DNA of 64,000 bases from Amycolatopsis sp. A133 (GCF_031082405.1 NZ_JAVHJU010000008.1:124001-188000); one strand, 5' to 3'; counted from the first letter of the stretch, positions 52,161 through 63,434 are shown. Notes: generated from the sequence alone by a model not told the origin. Numbers and translations are program-made.

Positions 52161-53851
52161 GCAGCCGCCGCCTCCAGCCGCCAGAGGTCCCCGAACACCT
52201 TCAACAGGGTCTCCTGACGCTCTTCGAGGATGGCGGGGGTCCAGACGTCACTCGCGGCCACCTGGGAAGTCAGCACGAACGGCGCCCAGCTCGTCTTTTC
52301 GAAGTACTTGGTCTTCTTCGCCTCGAACTCGAGGTTGCCCGCCTGGGAGTTCTTCCTCTTCGAGAGCAGCACCAGGTTCGCGAGGCGATGCACCCAGTAG
52401 GCCCGCTCCTGCGCGGTGAACGCCGTGGTCCACCCGCTGTCCGCCGCGGGGTTCTGCGGCAGAACGTGCTCCACGCTGATCGACGGGTAGTGGTCGTAGC
52501 TCGCCCCGCCATCCGACAACGCCGAGTCCAAGCGCTGCAACACGTACAGGCGAACCCTCAGGACGGTGTAGATCTCGGCGTCCAGCTTGCCGAGAGTCTC
52601 GGCCTGCTCGACCGCGGACAGTTGAAGCGGCGACTCGTTCGAGTACAGATCGCGATCGTTCTCCATCCAGTCGAGAACCCGCCCGTAGCGCTCGACCCGG
52701 CGGGTGATGTCCACACGGCGGACGAGCATGCTGCCGGCGAGCCGTTCGAGGTCGGTCAGGAAACGAAGAAGCGATGCCGAATCGGCCGTCGGACGGCTGA
52801 AGCAGCCGATCGCCGGCGGGATCCAGTCGGTGTTGCCCAGCTGGTTCAGCCAGCCCAGCAGCCGGTTGATCGCTTCGGCGTCCGGTCCTCCGGCGTAGCC
52901 CGACCGCGTGACCACCTCGAAGGCGTCGGAGAAGGGGACCAGCACGTCGTCGATGAACTTCTTGCCGTCCGGCACCTTCTGCAGCACAGACGCCCGGAAT
53001 TCCTTGAGGATCGATTCCCGCGCTTTGGTCTTCGCGTAGACCATCCGGATGTGGGAGAAGAGGTCGCCGAAGTCGTTACGTCCCAGGTCGTCCTCCTCCT
53101 GCACCCACTTGTTCGTGTAGGCGTCCTGGTCGATGTCCGGGATCGAGCCGATGATCTCCGACTTCAGGATGTCGGTGTGGGTGAGGTCCAAGCCGCGTTC
53201 GTTGAGGACCGTGAAGATCCGGTACGCGGACTCGAAGTCGGCAGTCGACACGACAACGAGGTAGGTGTGCTGGTCGATGAACGAGACCAGGCGTTCGCGC
53301 TGCGCCATCTCCAGCTCAGCTATCCGCGCCTTGAGCAGAAGTGCATTCTCGACCAGCCTCAGCCGGCTGTCGGGGCTGACGTTCGCGAGGGACGACAACG
53401 CCCCGTTGCCCGAACGCTCTTGGACGTACTTCTCGAAGAAGCCCTGGTCCTGGTCACGCAACCGAAGGCGCGGCTGGTCGGCGGTCTGCTTGATGGGGTC
53501 GCCCTTCTGAAAGATCCGCTTCTCGAGAGAGTCGGCGAAGGGCTCTGAGACGTAGTCGCGCAGTACGCTGAGCAATACGGTCAAGGTGGTGAGGCGCTGC
53601 TGACCGTCGACCACCTCCGCCAGCGCCTGCTTTTCCTCCTTGACCAGCACGATACTGCCGAGGAAGTACGGATCGGCTTCGGTGAGCGAATCCTTCGCAC
53701 GGGAGGCGGCGAGGAGGTCGTCGAACATCTCCCCGGCCTGCTCCGTCGTCCAGGCGTACGGGCGCTGGTAACGGGGAATGGTGAAGTGGTAGTCGTCGGT
53801 GAAGATTTCGCCGACGGTGTGCTCCGCTGCTTGGATCTTGGTCCCGGCCAT
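52157..53851 (-). CDS. DUF262/DUF1524 (GmrSD-type) putative defence nuclease
   Basis: A 564-residue protein. The DUF262 domain has RYQRPYAW (27-34) and the ParB-like nucleotide motif DGQQRLTTL (82-90). The DUF1524 HNH part carries SVEHVLPQNP (about 458) and the downstream NLVLLSKRKNSQAGN (about 490-505). Fusions of this kind are type IV modification-dependent or phosphorothioate-sensing restriction enzymes (GmrSD, SspE, BrxU relatives). It stands alone, without modification genes. Codon use is slightly less GC-extreme than its neighbours, which fits horizontal gain. It lies between the diguanylate cyclase and glnD. Confidence 0.85.
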   Translation of the reverse strand: MAGTKIQAAEHTVGEIFTDDYHFTIPRYQRPYAWTTEQAGEMFDDLLAASRAKDSLTEADPYFLGSIVLVKEEKQALAEVVDGQQRLTTLTVLLSVLRDYVSEPFADSLEKRIFQKGDPIKQTADQPRLRLRDQDQGFFEKYVQERSGNGALSSLANVSPDSRLRLVENALLLKARIAELEMAQRERLVSFIDQHTYLVVVSTADFESAYRIFTVLNERGLDLTHTDILKSEIIGSIPDIDQDAYTNKWVQEEDDLGRNDFGDLFSHIRMVYAKTKARESILKEFRASVLQKVPDGKKFIDDVLVPFSDAFEVVTRSGYAGGPDAEAINRLLGWLNQLGNTDWIPPAIGCFSRPTADSASLLRFLTDLERLAGSMLVRRVDITRRVERYGRVLDWMENDRDLYSNESPLQLSAVEQAETLGKLDAEIYTVLRVRLYVLQRLDSALSDGGASYDHYPSISVEHVLPQNPAADSGWTTAFTAQERAYWVHRLANLVLLSKRKNSQAGNLEFEAKKTKYFEKTSWAPFVLTSQVAASDVWTPAILEERQETLLKVFGDLWRLEAAAA

Positions 53852-53899
53852 GCGAGTGAACTCGCAGCGGAAGGACCGCTTGTTACAACAGTTACCGCA

Positions 53900-53959
53900 T
53901 TGTTCGAAGCTGCGGAAGCCCCCGCAGCTTCGAACAACGCAGCTTCGAACAACGCAGCT
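53900..53959 (-). terminator. 16-bp stem-loop plus 15-bp tandem duplication after glnD
   Basis: TTGTTCGAAGCTGCGG (53900-53915) pairs perfectly with CCGCAGCTTCGAACAA (53922-53937) around a six-base loop. The unit CGCAGCTTCGAACAA then repeats at 53938-53952 and in part to 53959, reaching the glnD stop codon. It probably ends glnD transcription. The duplication means that alternative hairpins can form and that the glnD C-terminus overlaps the repeat. Confidence 0.75.
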
Positions 53960-56267
53960 AGGAAGCCGCTGCCAGGACGGCCTGCTCCACCTCTCGGCGC
54001 CACCCCGGCTCGATGCGGCCGCTCCTCGGTGTCACCGCGAACGAGTCCACCACCGCTCCGCCCAGCGTCGACGCCTTCGCCCAGCGGACCTCCGCGTCAC
54101 ACCGGCGCAGGGCTCCCGCCACCCGGAACAGCAGGCCGATCCGGTCCGCCGCGCGCAGCTCCAGCACCACCGTGTCCGGGCCCGTCGTCTCGTCGTCGAA
54201 CCACAACACCTTCGGCGCCACCGGGGCCGGTGAGCCGTAGTCGCGCTCCTTCGCCGCCAGGCGCTGCGTCAATGGCAATGTGCCCGCCACCGCCCGGGCG
54301 AACTGCTCTCGCAGCAGCGTCGCGTCCGGCAGCGAACCGAACTTCGGGGACGCCGTGAACACCCCCGCCCGGCCGCCGGCGTGGCCGCGCAGGACGGCGG
54401 AATGGACCTCCAGCGAGTTCAGCGCCAGTACGCCCGCCGCCGGGGCCAGCAGCTCCGCGCGGGCCGGCACCGCCAGCAGGACCGTCACCACCTTGCCGTG
54501 CGAGCTGATCCGGATTTCGCCCGTTCCCGACGCCACCGCCGAAGCGACGAGCTCGCGTTGTTCGTCGTCCATCGGCGATGGGGCCGTGAAACCGGTGCCG
54601 CGCAACACTTCCTCGCAGCCGGACACCAGCTCGGCGAGCAGCCGGGCCTTCCAGTCCGTCCAGACGCCGGGGCCGGTGGCCAGCGAATCGGCCTGGGTCA
54701 ACGCGTGCAGCAGCTCGACCAGGACCAGGTTGCTGTCCAGGGTCTTCACCACCCGCGCCACCGTCGCCGGTTCGCTGATGTCGCGGCGCGTCGCGGTGTG
54801 CGGGAGCAGCAGGTGGTGGCGGACCATCGACGACACCGTCGCGGCGTCGGACGGCGTCAGGCCCAGCCGGGTCGCCACCTGGACCGAAATCTTGGCGCCC
54901 AGCTCCGAATGGTCGGCGTCGCGGCCCTTGCCGATGTCGTGCAGCAGCGCGCCGATCAGCAGCAGGTCCGGCCGCGAGACCGTGGTGGTCAGCTTGGCGG
55001 CCTCGACGCAGGTGCGCACGAGGTGCCGGTCGACCGTCCATTGGTGCACCGGCGAGCGCGGCGGCAGGTCGCGGACCGCGCCCCACTCGGGGAACAGCCG
55101 GGACCACAGGCCCGTCCGGTCCAGGGACTCGACCGCGTCGACCAGGCCTTCGCCCGCGCCCAGCAGCTCGACCAGCGCGTTCAGCGCCTCGGCCGGCCAC
55201 GGCGCGCGCAGCTCCGGCGCCGACTCGGCCAGCGCCTTGAGCGTGCCGAGCGCGATCGGCTTGCCGGTGCGCGCCGACGCCGCCGCGACCCGCAGCAGCA
55301 GCGCCGGGTCCTTCGCCGGGACGGCGTCGCGGGCCAGCGCGACCTCGTTCCCGTGCAACACCACGTTTTCGGCCAGTGGTGTCCGCGCGGGACGTCGCCC
55401 GAAGCGGGCCCGAGGAGGATCCACCGTGGACCGGAGGGCGACGTCGAGCGCGTACGCGATCGTCCGGCCCGCGCCCGACAGCTTGCGGGCCAGGGTGAAC
55501 CGGTCGCCGAAGCCGAGTTCGGCGGCCACCAGCTCGGCCTCCGGCGCGGACAGGACGTCCCGCTCACGCCGGATTTCGCGCCGCAGCTCCGTGCGGACGT
55601 CGAGCAGGAGCCCCTTCGCTTCCAGGAGTTCCTCACCCGGACGCGCGGTGAGCTGCGCCGCGGCCAGCGCTTCCAGGACGGCGAAGTCCCGCAGCCCGCC
55701 CCGGCCGTGCTTGAGGTCGGGCTCGGCGGACTGCGCGATCTCCCCGCTGCGGGCCCAGCGCTGCCGGACCGACGCCGTCACGTCCGGGATCTGCTTGCGC
55801 GCCGTGCGACGCCACTGGTCCCGCGCCGCGGAAACCAGCCGGCCGCTCAGCTCGGCGTCCCCGGCGAGGTGCCGGGCGTCGAGCAGGCCCATCGCCACCC
55901 GAAGGTCTTCCGAAGCGACCTTCAGCGCTTCGCCGGGCGTGCGGACCGAGTGGTCGAGCCCGATTTTTGCGTCCCACAACGGATACCAGAGCGCGTCCGC
56001 GATCTCCCCGACGCCGCTGTTGCCGTTGTGCACCAGCAGCAGGTCGAGATCGGAGAACGGCACCAGCTCCCGGCGGCCGAGCCCGCCCACGGCGACCAGC
56101 GCGACACCCGGTTCCGCGGTGTCGACGCCGGCCGCCGAGGCTCCCCGGCCCAGCCAGAACTCGTAGAGGTCGACCAGGGCCGCCCGCAGTGCGGACGCCC
56201 CCAGCCTCCCGTGCCTGCCCTCGAGCAAGCGCTCGGTGGCCTTGACCAGTTCGCCCCCGTCGGCCAT
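53958..56267 (-). CDS. glnD: Bifunctional PII uridylyl/adenylyl-transferase GlnD
   Basis: A 769-residue protein, slightly shorter than proteobacterial GlnD. The nucleotidyltransferase core is VGGLGRRELVPFSDLDLLLV (about 60-80). The GlnD linker has LKHGRGGLRDFAVLEAL. The HD domain shows LLHDIGKGRDADHSELG (about 450). Two ACT-like domains end the protein (VVTVLLAVPARAELLAPAAG and VVLELRAADRIGLLFRVAG), sensing glutamine. In actinobacteria it adenylylates PII. It is third gene in amtB-PII-glnD, nine bases after PII. The last residues are encoded in a tandem repeat. Confidence 0.94.
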   Translation of the reverse strand: MADGGELVKATERLLEGRHGRLGASALRAALVDLYEFWLGRGASAAGVDTAEPGVALVAVGGLGRRELVPFSDLDLLLVHNGNSGVGEIADALWYPLWDAKIGLDHSVRTPGEALKVASEDLRVAMGLLDARHLAGDAELSGRLVSAARDQWRRTARKQIPDVTASVRQRWARSGEIAQSAEPDLKHGRGGLRDFAVLEALAAAQLTARPGEELLEAKGLLLDVRTELRREIRRERDVLSAPEAELVAAELGFGDRFTLARKLSGAGRTIAYALDVALRSTVDPPRARFGRRPARTPLAENVVLHGNEVALARDAVPAKDPALLLRVAAASARTGKPIALGTLKALAESAPELRAPWPAEALNALVELLGAGEGLVDAVESLDRTGLWSRLFPEWGAVRDLPPRSPVHQWTVDRHLVRTCVEAAKLTTTVSRPDLLLIGALLHDIGKGRDADHSELGAKISVQVATRLGLTPSDAATVSSMVRHHLLLPHTATRRDISEPATVARVVKTLDSNLVLVELLHALTQADSLATGPGVWTDWKARLLAELVSGCEEVLRGTGFTAPSPMDDEQRELVASAVASGTGEIRISSHGKVVTVLLAVPARAELLAPAAGVLALNSLEVHSAVLRGHAGGRAGVFTASPKFGSLPDATLLREQFARAVAGTLPLTQRLAAKERDYGSPAPVAPKVLWFDDETTGPDTVVLELRAADRIGLLFRVAGALRRCDAEVRWAKASTLGGAVVDSFAVTPRSGRIEPGWRREVEQAVLAAAS

Positions 56268-56276
56268 CCCGGACGC

Positions 56277-58000
<1,724 letters not shown>

Positions 58001-58104
58001 ATCGTCCTCCCGTGCCCTGGGTTGGTGCGATGGCAGTTTTGGCGCGCGGTGTTTCACGGGGCGGCTCGTGAGGTTTCGCCCGCGTGAACTGTCCGCGCCC
58101 GGTT

Positions 58105-58120
58105 GTTACGGCCAGGTTTC
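58105..58120 (-). promoter_or_regulatory. Candidate GlnR box upstream of amtB
   Basis: Read on the minus strand the element is GAAAC-n6-GTAAC, the a-n6-b form of the actinobacterial GlnR site, about 105 bp before the amtB start. Further GTTTC half-sites occur at 58051-58055 and 58073-58077, 22 bp apart. Confidence 0.5.
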
Positions 58121-58173
58121 CCACCACCCCGCCTCAGGTGTCCGGTTGCGAAACGTCGTGGTCGAATATCCCC

Positions 58174-59022
58174 ATGACACCGGCCGACCACGGGAATGAC
58201 CCACTGCCACCCCGGGTCGTCGCGGCACTGCGGTGTTCGGTGTGCGGTGACCCGATCGGCGCAGCCGGACGCACGCTGCGTTGCGGGAACCGCCACTCTT
58301 TCGATCTAGCGCGCCAGGGTTATGTGAACCTGTTGCACGCGCGAATCCCGGCCGGAACGGCAGACACCGCGCCGATGGTCGCGGCGCGCGCGGACTTCCT
58401 GGCGTCGGGCGCCTACGAGCCGCTGGCGGACGAGCTCGCGCGTGTGTGCGGGGACGCCGACGGCCTCGTGATCGACGCGGGCGCGGGCACCGGTTACTAC
58501 CTCGCGCGGGTGCTGGAGGCGTCGGCGGCGTCCGGTCTCGCGCTGGACGTCTCGGCGGTGGCGCTGCGGCGGGCCGCACGGGCCCACCCGCGGCTGGGCG
58601 CGGCGGTGTGGAACCTGTGGGAGCCGTGGCCGGTGGGCGACGGGGTGGCGTCGGTCGTGCTGAACGTCTTCGCGCCGCGCAACGGGCCGGAGTTCCACCG
58701 CGTCCTGCGCCCCGGCGGGCTCCTGGTGGTGGCGGCGCCGGCCCCGGACCACCTCCGCGAGCTGGGCGACCTGGTGCTGGCCGTCGACGAGCGCAAGGAC
58801 GAGCGCCTCGACGCCACCCTCGGCGAGTACTTCGCGCGCACGGACCGCACGGAGGTCCGGCGCGAGGTGGAGCTGACGCCGCGGCAGGTGCGCCAGGCGG
58901 TCGAGATGGGTCCGGCCGCGTTCCACCTGGACCGGGACGGCCGCCGGGAGCGTCTCGACGCGCTCCACGAGCCGCAGGTCGTCACGGTGTCGTTCACGGT
59001 CTCGACGTATCGGCGGCGCTGA
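58174..59022 (+). CDS. RlmA-type rRNA (guanine-N1) methyltransferase
   Basis: A 282-residue protein. An N-terminal zinc finger (C21, C24, C37, H41 in LRCSVCGDPIGAAG and LRCGNRHSFDLARQGYVNLL) marks the RlmA/TlrB family, which methylates G745 or G748 of 23S rRNA. The SAM fold follows (VIDAGAGTGYYLARVL, NVFAPRNGPEFHRVLRPGG). TlrB-type members confer macrolide resistance, but this cannot be decided from sequence. It is divergent from amtB. ATG 58174 starts the homologous part. Confidence 0.88.
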   Translation: MTPADHGNDPLPPRVVAALRCSVCGDPIGAAGRTLRCGNRHSFDLARQGYVNLLHARIPAGTADTAPMVAARADFLASGAYEPLADELARVCGDADGLVIDAGAGTGYYLARVLEASAASGLALDVSAVALRRAARAHPRLGAAVWNLWEPWPVGDGVASVVLNVFAPRNGPEFHRVLRPGGLLVVAAPAPDHLRELGDLVLAVDERKDERLDATLGEYFARTDRTEVRREVELTPRQVRQAVEMGPAAFHLDRDGRRERLDALHEPQVVTVSFTVSTYRRR

Positions 59023-59041
59023 AGTCTGGAAGGCTGCAGGG

Positions 59042-59668
59042 GTGAAGCCCGACTGGACCGCGTCCGCGACCCGGCTCGCGGACGCCGAGTGGGTGCGGGC
59101 CCGCATCGGCGGTGCCGCGAAGCTGTACGGCTGCGCGCGACCCGAGGTGCTCGGGACGATCTGGTGGTACTCGCTGTCGTCGGTCCTGGTGGCCCCGGCC
59201 GTGGAAGGCCTGGTGGCCGGGACCCTCGCCGATCCCTCATTGGACGCGGTGGAACTCGACCTGGTCGCCGACGGGCGGTTCCTCGGCGCGCGATCCACCC
59301 GTCCGCTCGACGGCGGCCTCCCCGAGCTGGGCGCCGCGCTCGCCACCGCCCTCGGCACGGCGATCAAGACCATCGCCGCCGTCAGCGGGGCCCGGGAACG
59401 CGCGCTCGGCGCGATCGCCACCGATTCGATCGGCAACCGGCTGCTGTGGACGCCCGATCCGGAGCGCGCGATGGCCCTCGCCGAACCTCTGATCGCCGCG
59501 ATCGACCTGGGCCTGCCGAAGCCGCGCTTCGTGCGCGTCGGCCGTACCCCCGCCGTACGGCGTGCTTCGTGCTGCCTGATCTACGAAGTCGGCAACCCCA
59601 AGTGCGTGAGCTGCCCGCGTCAGACGCCCGAAGAGCGCGAAGCCCGCCTTCGCGCCGCTCTGGGCTAG
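59042..59668 (+). CDS. FhuF-like (2Fe-2S) protein, siderophore-iron reductase type
   Basis: A 208-residue protein with the FhuF C-terminal cluster motif CC-x10-C-x2-C (SCCLIYEVGNPKCVSCP, about 176-192). FhuF reduces ferric siderophores in the cytosol. There is no adjacent siderophore gene. The GTG at 59042 follows the RlmA gene by 19 bp, so the two may be cotranscribed. Its stop is a CTAG shared with the convergent sigJ-type gene. Confidence 0.85.
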   Translation: MKPDWTASATRLADAEWVRARIGGAAKLYGCARPEVLGTIWWYSLSSVLVAPAVEGLVAGTLADPSLDAVELDLVADGRFLGARSTRPLDGGLPELGAALATALGTAIKTIAAVSGARERALGAIATDSIGNRLLWTPDPERAMALAEPLIAAIDLGLPKPRFVRVGRTPAVRRASCCLIYEVGNPKCVSCPRQTPEEREARLRAALG

Positions 59669-60519
59669 AGAACCGCCAGCTCCAGCGCGTCGAGCCGCTC
59701 CGGGTCGGCGATGACCTCGATGCCCGTGATGCGGTCGCCCTCGACCTGGAACGCCAGGACGACCGCGAGCCGTCCCTCGCGGACCATGAGCAGGCCGGGG
59801 GCGCCGTCGACCAGGGCGAGTTCGCTCGCGCGGGCCCGCTCGGACGCCAGGATCGCGCCCCGGCGCACGCTCTCGACACCGCGCAGCACGATCGGTGCCG
59901 GGCTGGGGCCCGCGAACCGGTCGGCGTGCAGCACCACGTCCGGGTCGAGCAGGGCCAGGAGTGCTTCGAAGTCGCCGCCGCGGGACGCCGCCAGGAAGGC
60001 TTCGACGACCTTGCGCCGCCGGGGCAGGTCCGCGTCCACCGCGGTGCCGCCCTTCACCCGGCGGCGGGCGCGGCTCGCGAGCTGGCGGGTGGCGGCCGGG
60101 GTCTTGCCGATCACCGGCGCGATCTCGTCGAACGGCACCGCGAACATGTCGTGCAGCACGAACGCGACGCGCTCGGCCGGGCCCAGCGCGTCGAGCACCA
60201 CCAGCAGCGCCAGCCCGACGGTGTCCGCCAGCTCCGCCTCCTGACCGGGGTCGCGGCGGTCGTCGTCCGGCTCGGGCCGGCCGTCCAAGGGTTCCTCGCG
60301 GTGGTTGCGACGCGCGCGCAGCAGGGACAGGCACAGCCGGGCGACCACGGTCGTCAGCCAGGCGGGGAGGTTGCCGATCTCGCCGGCGTCGGTGCGGTGG
60401 AACCGCAGCCACGCCTCCTGGACGGCGTCGTCGGCTTCGGCCGCCGAACCCAGCATCCGGTAGGCGACCGCCCGCAGCCTCGGCCGCTCCTGCTCGAACC
60501 GCTCGGTCAGCGTGTCCAC
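59665..60519 (-). CDS. sigJ: ECF sigma factor of the SigJ (ECF41-like) type with SnoaL domain
   Basis: A 284-residue protein. Sigma region 2 is LRAVAYRMLGSAAEADDAVQ followed by EAWLRFHR; region 4 is PFDEIAPVIGKTPAATRQLA. A C-terminal SnoaL-like domain (about 165-284, VEAFLAASRGGDFEALLALL, DPDVVLHADRFAG) replaces a separate anti-sigma factor and tunes activity. Such factors are usually next to YCII or carboxymuconolactone genes; here the closest oxidoreductase is the F420-type gene 119 bp upstream. It probably responds to peroxide-like stress. Confidence 0.9.
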   Translation of the reverse strand: MDTLTERFEQERPRLRAVAYRMLGSAAEADDAVQEAWLRFHRTDAGEIGNLPAWLTTVVARLCLSLLRARRNHREEPLDGRPEPDDDRRDPGQEAELADTVGLALLVVLDALGPAERVAFVLHDMFAVPFDEIAPVIGKTPAATRQLASRARRRVKGGTAVDADLPRRRKVVEAFLAASRGGDFEALLALLDPDVVLHADRFAGPSPAPIVLRGVESVRRGAILASERARASELALVDGAPGLLMVREGRLAVVLAFQVEGDRITGIEVIADPERLDALELAVL

Positions 60520-60637
60520 TGTGTCCTGTTCCTTCCGCCGGTCGTAGCAGTAGACCCTGCGGCGGGGACGGATGTGACCGGATTGGAGGTGATCTCGGTC
60601 ATCTCGCGGCGGGCCGGCGGCACGCGGGCTCGATCCG

Positions 60638-61051
60638 CTAGGGGTGCACCGCCCGCCTCGGCTCGTACCAGGTCTCGCCGACCGGCTCGCCGGCCATGTT
60701 CCAGCTCCAGGAGATCCTCGGCGTGATCCGCGAGTACCGCCCCGGCCCGACCAGTCCGGTGCGCTCCACCGGTTCGTCCGCGACGCCGTAGACCCGGATC
60801 GCCCGTGCGACGAACGGCTGCAGCGAGACCAGGTCGTCGACCAGCAGGGCGACCTTCCGGCGGCCGGCGGCGACGTTGCGGAACTTGCGCGTCCCGGTCA
60901 CCGCCGCGCCGGCACCGCCGACCCAGAAGTGCTCGCCGTCGTATTCGAAGGCGAGCGGGACGAGGTCCGGCTGGCCGCCCGGGCCGAGCGTGGCCACGCG
61001 GGCCAGCGGCTGGGAACGCAGGTAGCCGATCTCTTCGGCCGTGAACGCCAT
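60638..61051 (-). CDS. PPOX-class F420-dependent oxidoreductase
   Basis: A 137-residue split-barrel flavin/F420-binding protein (MAFTAEEIGYLRSQPLARVA, TLGPGGQPDLVPLAFEYDG, KFRNVAAGRRKVALLVDD). The C-terminal EPRRAVHP is typical of the actinobacterial subgroup. GGAGGAG lies seven bases before ATG 61051. Upstream frame extension to 61678 is a shadow. The substrate is unknown. Confidence 0.86.
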   Translation of the reverse strand: MAFTAEEIGYLRSQPLARVATLGPGGQPDLVPLAFEYDGEHFWVGGAGAAVTGTRKFRNVAAGRRKVALLVDDLVSLQPFVARAIRVYGVADEPVERTGLVGPGRYSRITPRISWSWNMAGEPVGETWYEPRRAVHP

Positions 61052-61113
61052 GGCGACTCCTCCGTGCTGCGGGGTGCACTGGTCAAACGAACGGGCCGGG
61101 CCCCGATCGACAC

Positions 61114-61551
61114 TCAGAGCACGCAGAACTCGTTGCCCTCCGGATCCGCCATCAGCACGTGGTCGGGCCGGCCGTCCAGCCGGAACTCGTGCAGGACGGT
61201 CGCGCCCGCGGCGGTCAACCGGGCGACCGCCTCGACGACCCTCTCCCAGCGCGTCTCCCACGGCACCTCGCGGCCGCCGCCGGCCTGGACGTCCAGGTGG
61301 ACCCGGTTCTTCGCGATCTTCGGTTCGGGGACCTTGAGGAAGCTCAGGCTCGGCAGGGCGCCCTCCGGGTCGCTCAGGTACGCGCCGTCGTCCCGTTCCT
61401 GCCCGGGGACGCCGCTCTGCGCGAACCACGCTTCCCAGCTCGCGAACCCCGGTGGCGGCGGCCGTTCGATGTAGCCGAGGGCCACCGCCCAGAACCTCGC
61501 CAAAGCGCGGGGGTCCGCGCAGTCGATCGTCACGCTCCAGCGCACCGTCAC
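61114..61551 (-). CDS. VOC-superfamily glyoxalase-like protein
   Basis: A 145-residue protein of the glyoxalase-like (Glyoxalase_6) type: VRWSVTIDCADPRALARFWA, NRVHLDVQAGG and a C-terminal DHVLMADPEGNEFCVL that supplies a metal-ligand glutamate. GTG 61551 or 61545 are both possible; neither has a good Shine-Dalgarno sequence. The role is unknown. It is divergent from metY across 74 bp. Confidence 0.8.
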   Translation of the reverse strand: MTVRWSVTIDCADPRALARFWAVALGYIERPPPPGFASWEAWFAQSGVPGQERDDGAYLSDPEGALPSLSFLKVPEPKIAKNRVHLDVQAGGGREVPWETRWERVVEAVARLTAAGATVLHEFRLDGRPDHVLMADPEGNEFCVL

Positions 61552-61625
61552 GGGGTGGAGCGTAGCCGCGCCCACGCCGTGGGAGACGTGTCAATCGGGG
61601 GATCGTGCGGTTACCGTGAACCACG

Positions 61626-62912
61626 ATGAGTGAACGCAGCTGGGGCTTCCGCACCCGCGCCCTGCACGCGGGTGGCACGCCCGACCCCGCGACCGGCGCG
61701 CGGGCCGTGCCGATCTACCAGACCACGAGCTTCGTCTTCGAAGACGCCGCCGACGCCGCGAACCTCTTCGCGCTGCAGAAGTACGGCAACATCTACAGCC
61801 GGATCGGGAACCCGACCGTGGCCGCGTTCGAGGAGCGGATCGCCAGCCTCGAAGGCGCCATCGGCGGGGTCGCCACCGCCAGCGGGCAGGCCGCGGAGTT
61901 CCTCACCTTCAGCGCGCTCACCGAAGCCGGCGACCACATCGTGTCCGCGAGCGGCCTCTACGGCGGCACCGTCACCCAGCTCACCGGCACGCTCCGGCGC
62001 TTCGGCGTCGAGACCACCTTCGTCAGCGGCGGCATCGACGACTACGCCGCCGCCATCACCGACCGGACCCGGCTGCTCTACACCGAGGTGATCGGAAACC
62101 CCCGCGGCGGCATCGCCGACCTCGCCGCGCTGGCCGACCTCGCGCACGCCCACGACGTTCCGCTGGTCGTCGACGCGACGCTGGCGACGCCGTACCTGTG
62201 CCGCCCGATCGAGCACGGCGCCGACATCGTGCTGCACTCGGCGACGAAGTTCCTCGGCGGCCACGGGACGACGCTCGGCGGGATCGTCGTCGAGTCCGGG
62301 AAGTTCGATTGGGGCAACGGGAAGTTCCCGCGGATGACCGAGACCGTCGACAGCTACGGCGGCCTGAAGTACTGGGAGAACTTCGGCGAGTACGCCTTCT
62401 GCACCCGGCTGCGCGCCGAGCAGTTGCGGGACATCGGCGCCGTCCTGTCGCCGCACTCGGCTTTCCTGCTGCTGCAAGGGGTCGAGACGCTCCCGCAGCG
62501 GATGGACGCGCACGTCGCCAACGCTCGCGCCGTCGCCGAACACCTCGAAGCGGACCCGCGGGTGGCTTGGGTGTCCTACGCCGGGTTGCCGTCGCACCCG
62601 CACCACGACCTGGCGAAGCGGTACCTGCCGGCCGGACCGGGCGCGGTGTTCTCCTTCGGGATCGACGGCGGCCGCGCGGCCGGCGAGAAGTTCGTCGAAT
62701 CGGTGGAGCTGCTGTCGCACCTGGCGAACGTCGGGGACGCGCGGACGCTCGTCATCCACCCGGCGTCGACCACGCACGCGCAGCTGTCGGAGGAGCAGCT
62801 GGCGGCCGCGGGGGTCGGGCCGGACCTGATCCGGCTGTCGATCGGGCTGGAAGACGTCGAGGACATCCTTTGGGACCTCGACCAGGCGCTCGGCAAGGCG
62901 GTGGCCGGATGA
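61626..62912 (+). CDS. metY: O-acetylhomoserine aminocarboxypropyltransferase / sulfhydrylase
   Basis: A 428-residue PLP enzyme of the Cys/Met-metabolism fold. The PLP lysine is in [38 protein letters not shown] and [19 protein letters not shown] match MetY. It makes homocysteine directly from O-acetylhomoserine and sulfide. The CoA-binding gene starts within its stop (ATGA). I see no SAM riboswitch in the 74-bp leader. Confidence 0.93.
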   Translation: MSERSWGFRTRALHAGGTPDPATGARAVPIYQTTSFVFEDAADAANLFALQKYGNIYSRIGNPTVAAFEERIASLEGAIGGVATASGQAAEFLTFSALTEAGDHIVSASGLYGGTVTQLTGTLRRFGVETTFVSGGIDDYAAAITDRTRLLYTEVIGNPRGGIADLAALADLAHAHDVPLVVDATLATPYLCRPIEHGADIVLHSATKFLGGHGTTLGGIVVESGKFDWGNGKFPRMTETVDSYGGLKYWENFGEYAFCTRLRAEQLRDIGAVLSPHSAFLLLQGVETLPQRMDAHVANARAVAEHLEADPRVAWVSYAGLPSHPHHDLAKRYLPAGPGAVFSFGIDGGRAAGEKFVESVELLSHLANVGDARTLVIHPASTTHAQLSEEQLAAAGVGPDLIRLSIGLEDVEDILWDLDQALGKAVAG

Positions 62913-63394
62913 CGCACGGCGTCCACCACGTCGGGGCCGTCGAGCGGCGCGCGATCCTGAACCGGACGAAGTCGGTGACGCTGGTCGGCGCGTCGGCCAA
63001 CCCGGCGCGGCCCAGCTACTTCGTCGCGACCTACCTGCTCTCGTCGACGCGCTACGAGGTGAACTTCGTCAACCCGCGCCTGGACACGCTGCTCGGGAAG
63101 CCGGTGTACCCGTCTCTCGAGGACGTCCCGGGCGAACCGGACCTGGTCAGCGTGTTCCGCAAGCACGACGACCTGCCCCGGGTCGCCGAGGAGGTCATCG
63201 ACGCCGGCGCGCGGACGCTGTGGCTGCAGCTCGGGCTGTGGCACGAGCCGGTAGCGGACAAAGCGCGCGAAGCCGGGCTGGACGTCGTGATGAACCGGTG
63301 CGTGAAGATCGAGCACGCGCGCTTCGCCGGCGGGCTGCACCTGGCCGGGTTCAACACCGGCGTGATCAGCTCGCGGCGGCAGTCGGCGCCCTAG
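62909..63394 (+). CDS. CoA-binding domain protein (YccU type)
   Basis: A 161-residue Rossmann-fold protein (KSVTLVGASANPARPSYFVA, LVSVFRKHDDLPRVAEEVI, DVVMNRCVKIEHARF). YccU-like proteins are frequently encoded next to MetY or O-acetyltransferases; binding of CoA or acetyl-homoserine-derived ligand is probable. Coupled to metY by a four-base overlap. Confidence 0.88.
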   Translation: MTHGVHHVGAVERRAILNRTKSVTLVGASANPARPSYFVATYLLSSTRYEVNFVNPRLDTLLGKPVYPSLEDVPGEPDLVSVFRKHDDLPRVAEEVIDAGARTLWLQLGLWHEPVADKAREAGLDVVMNRCVKIEHARFAGGLHLAGFNTGVISSRRQSAP

Positions 63395-63434
63395 CCGCGG
63401 GAAGGGAACGGCCGTTCCCGCTGTTGGCCCGGGT

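Noticed and set aside
61552..61625. SAM or cobalamin riboswitch before metY
   Set aside because: The 74-bp leader is too short, and I see no recognisable aptamer core.
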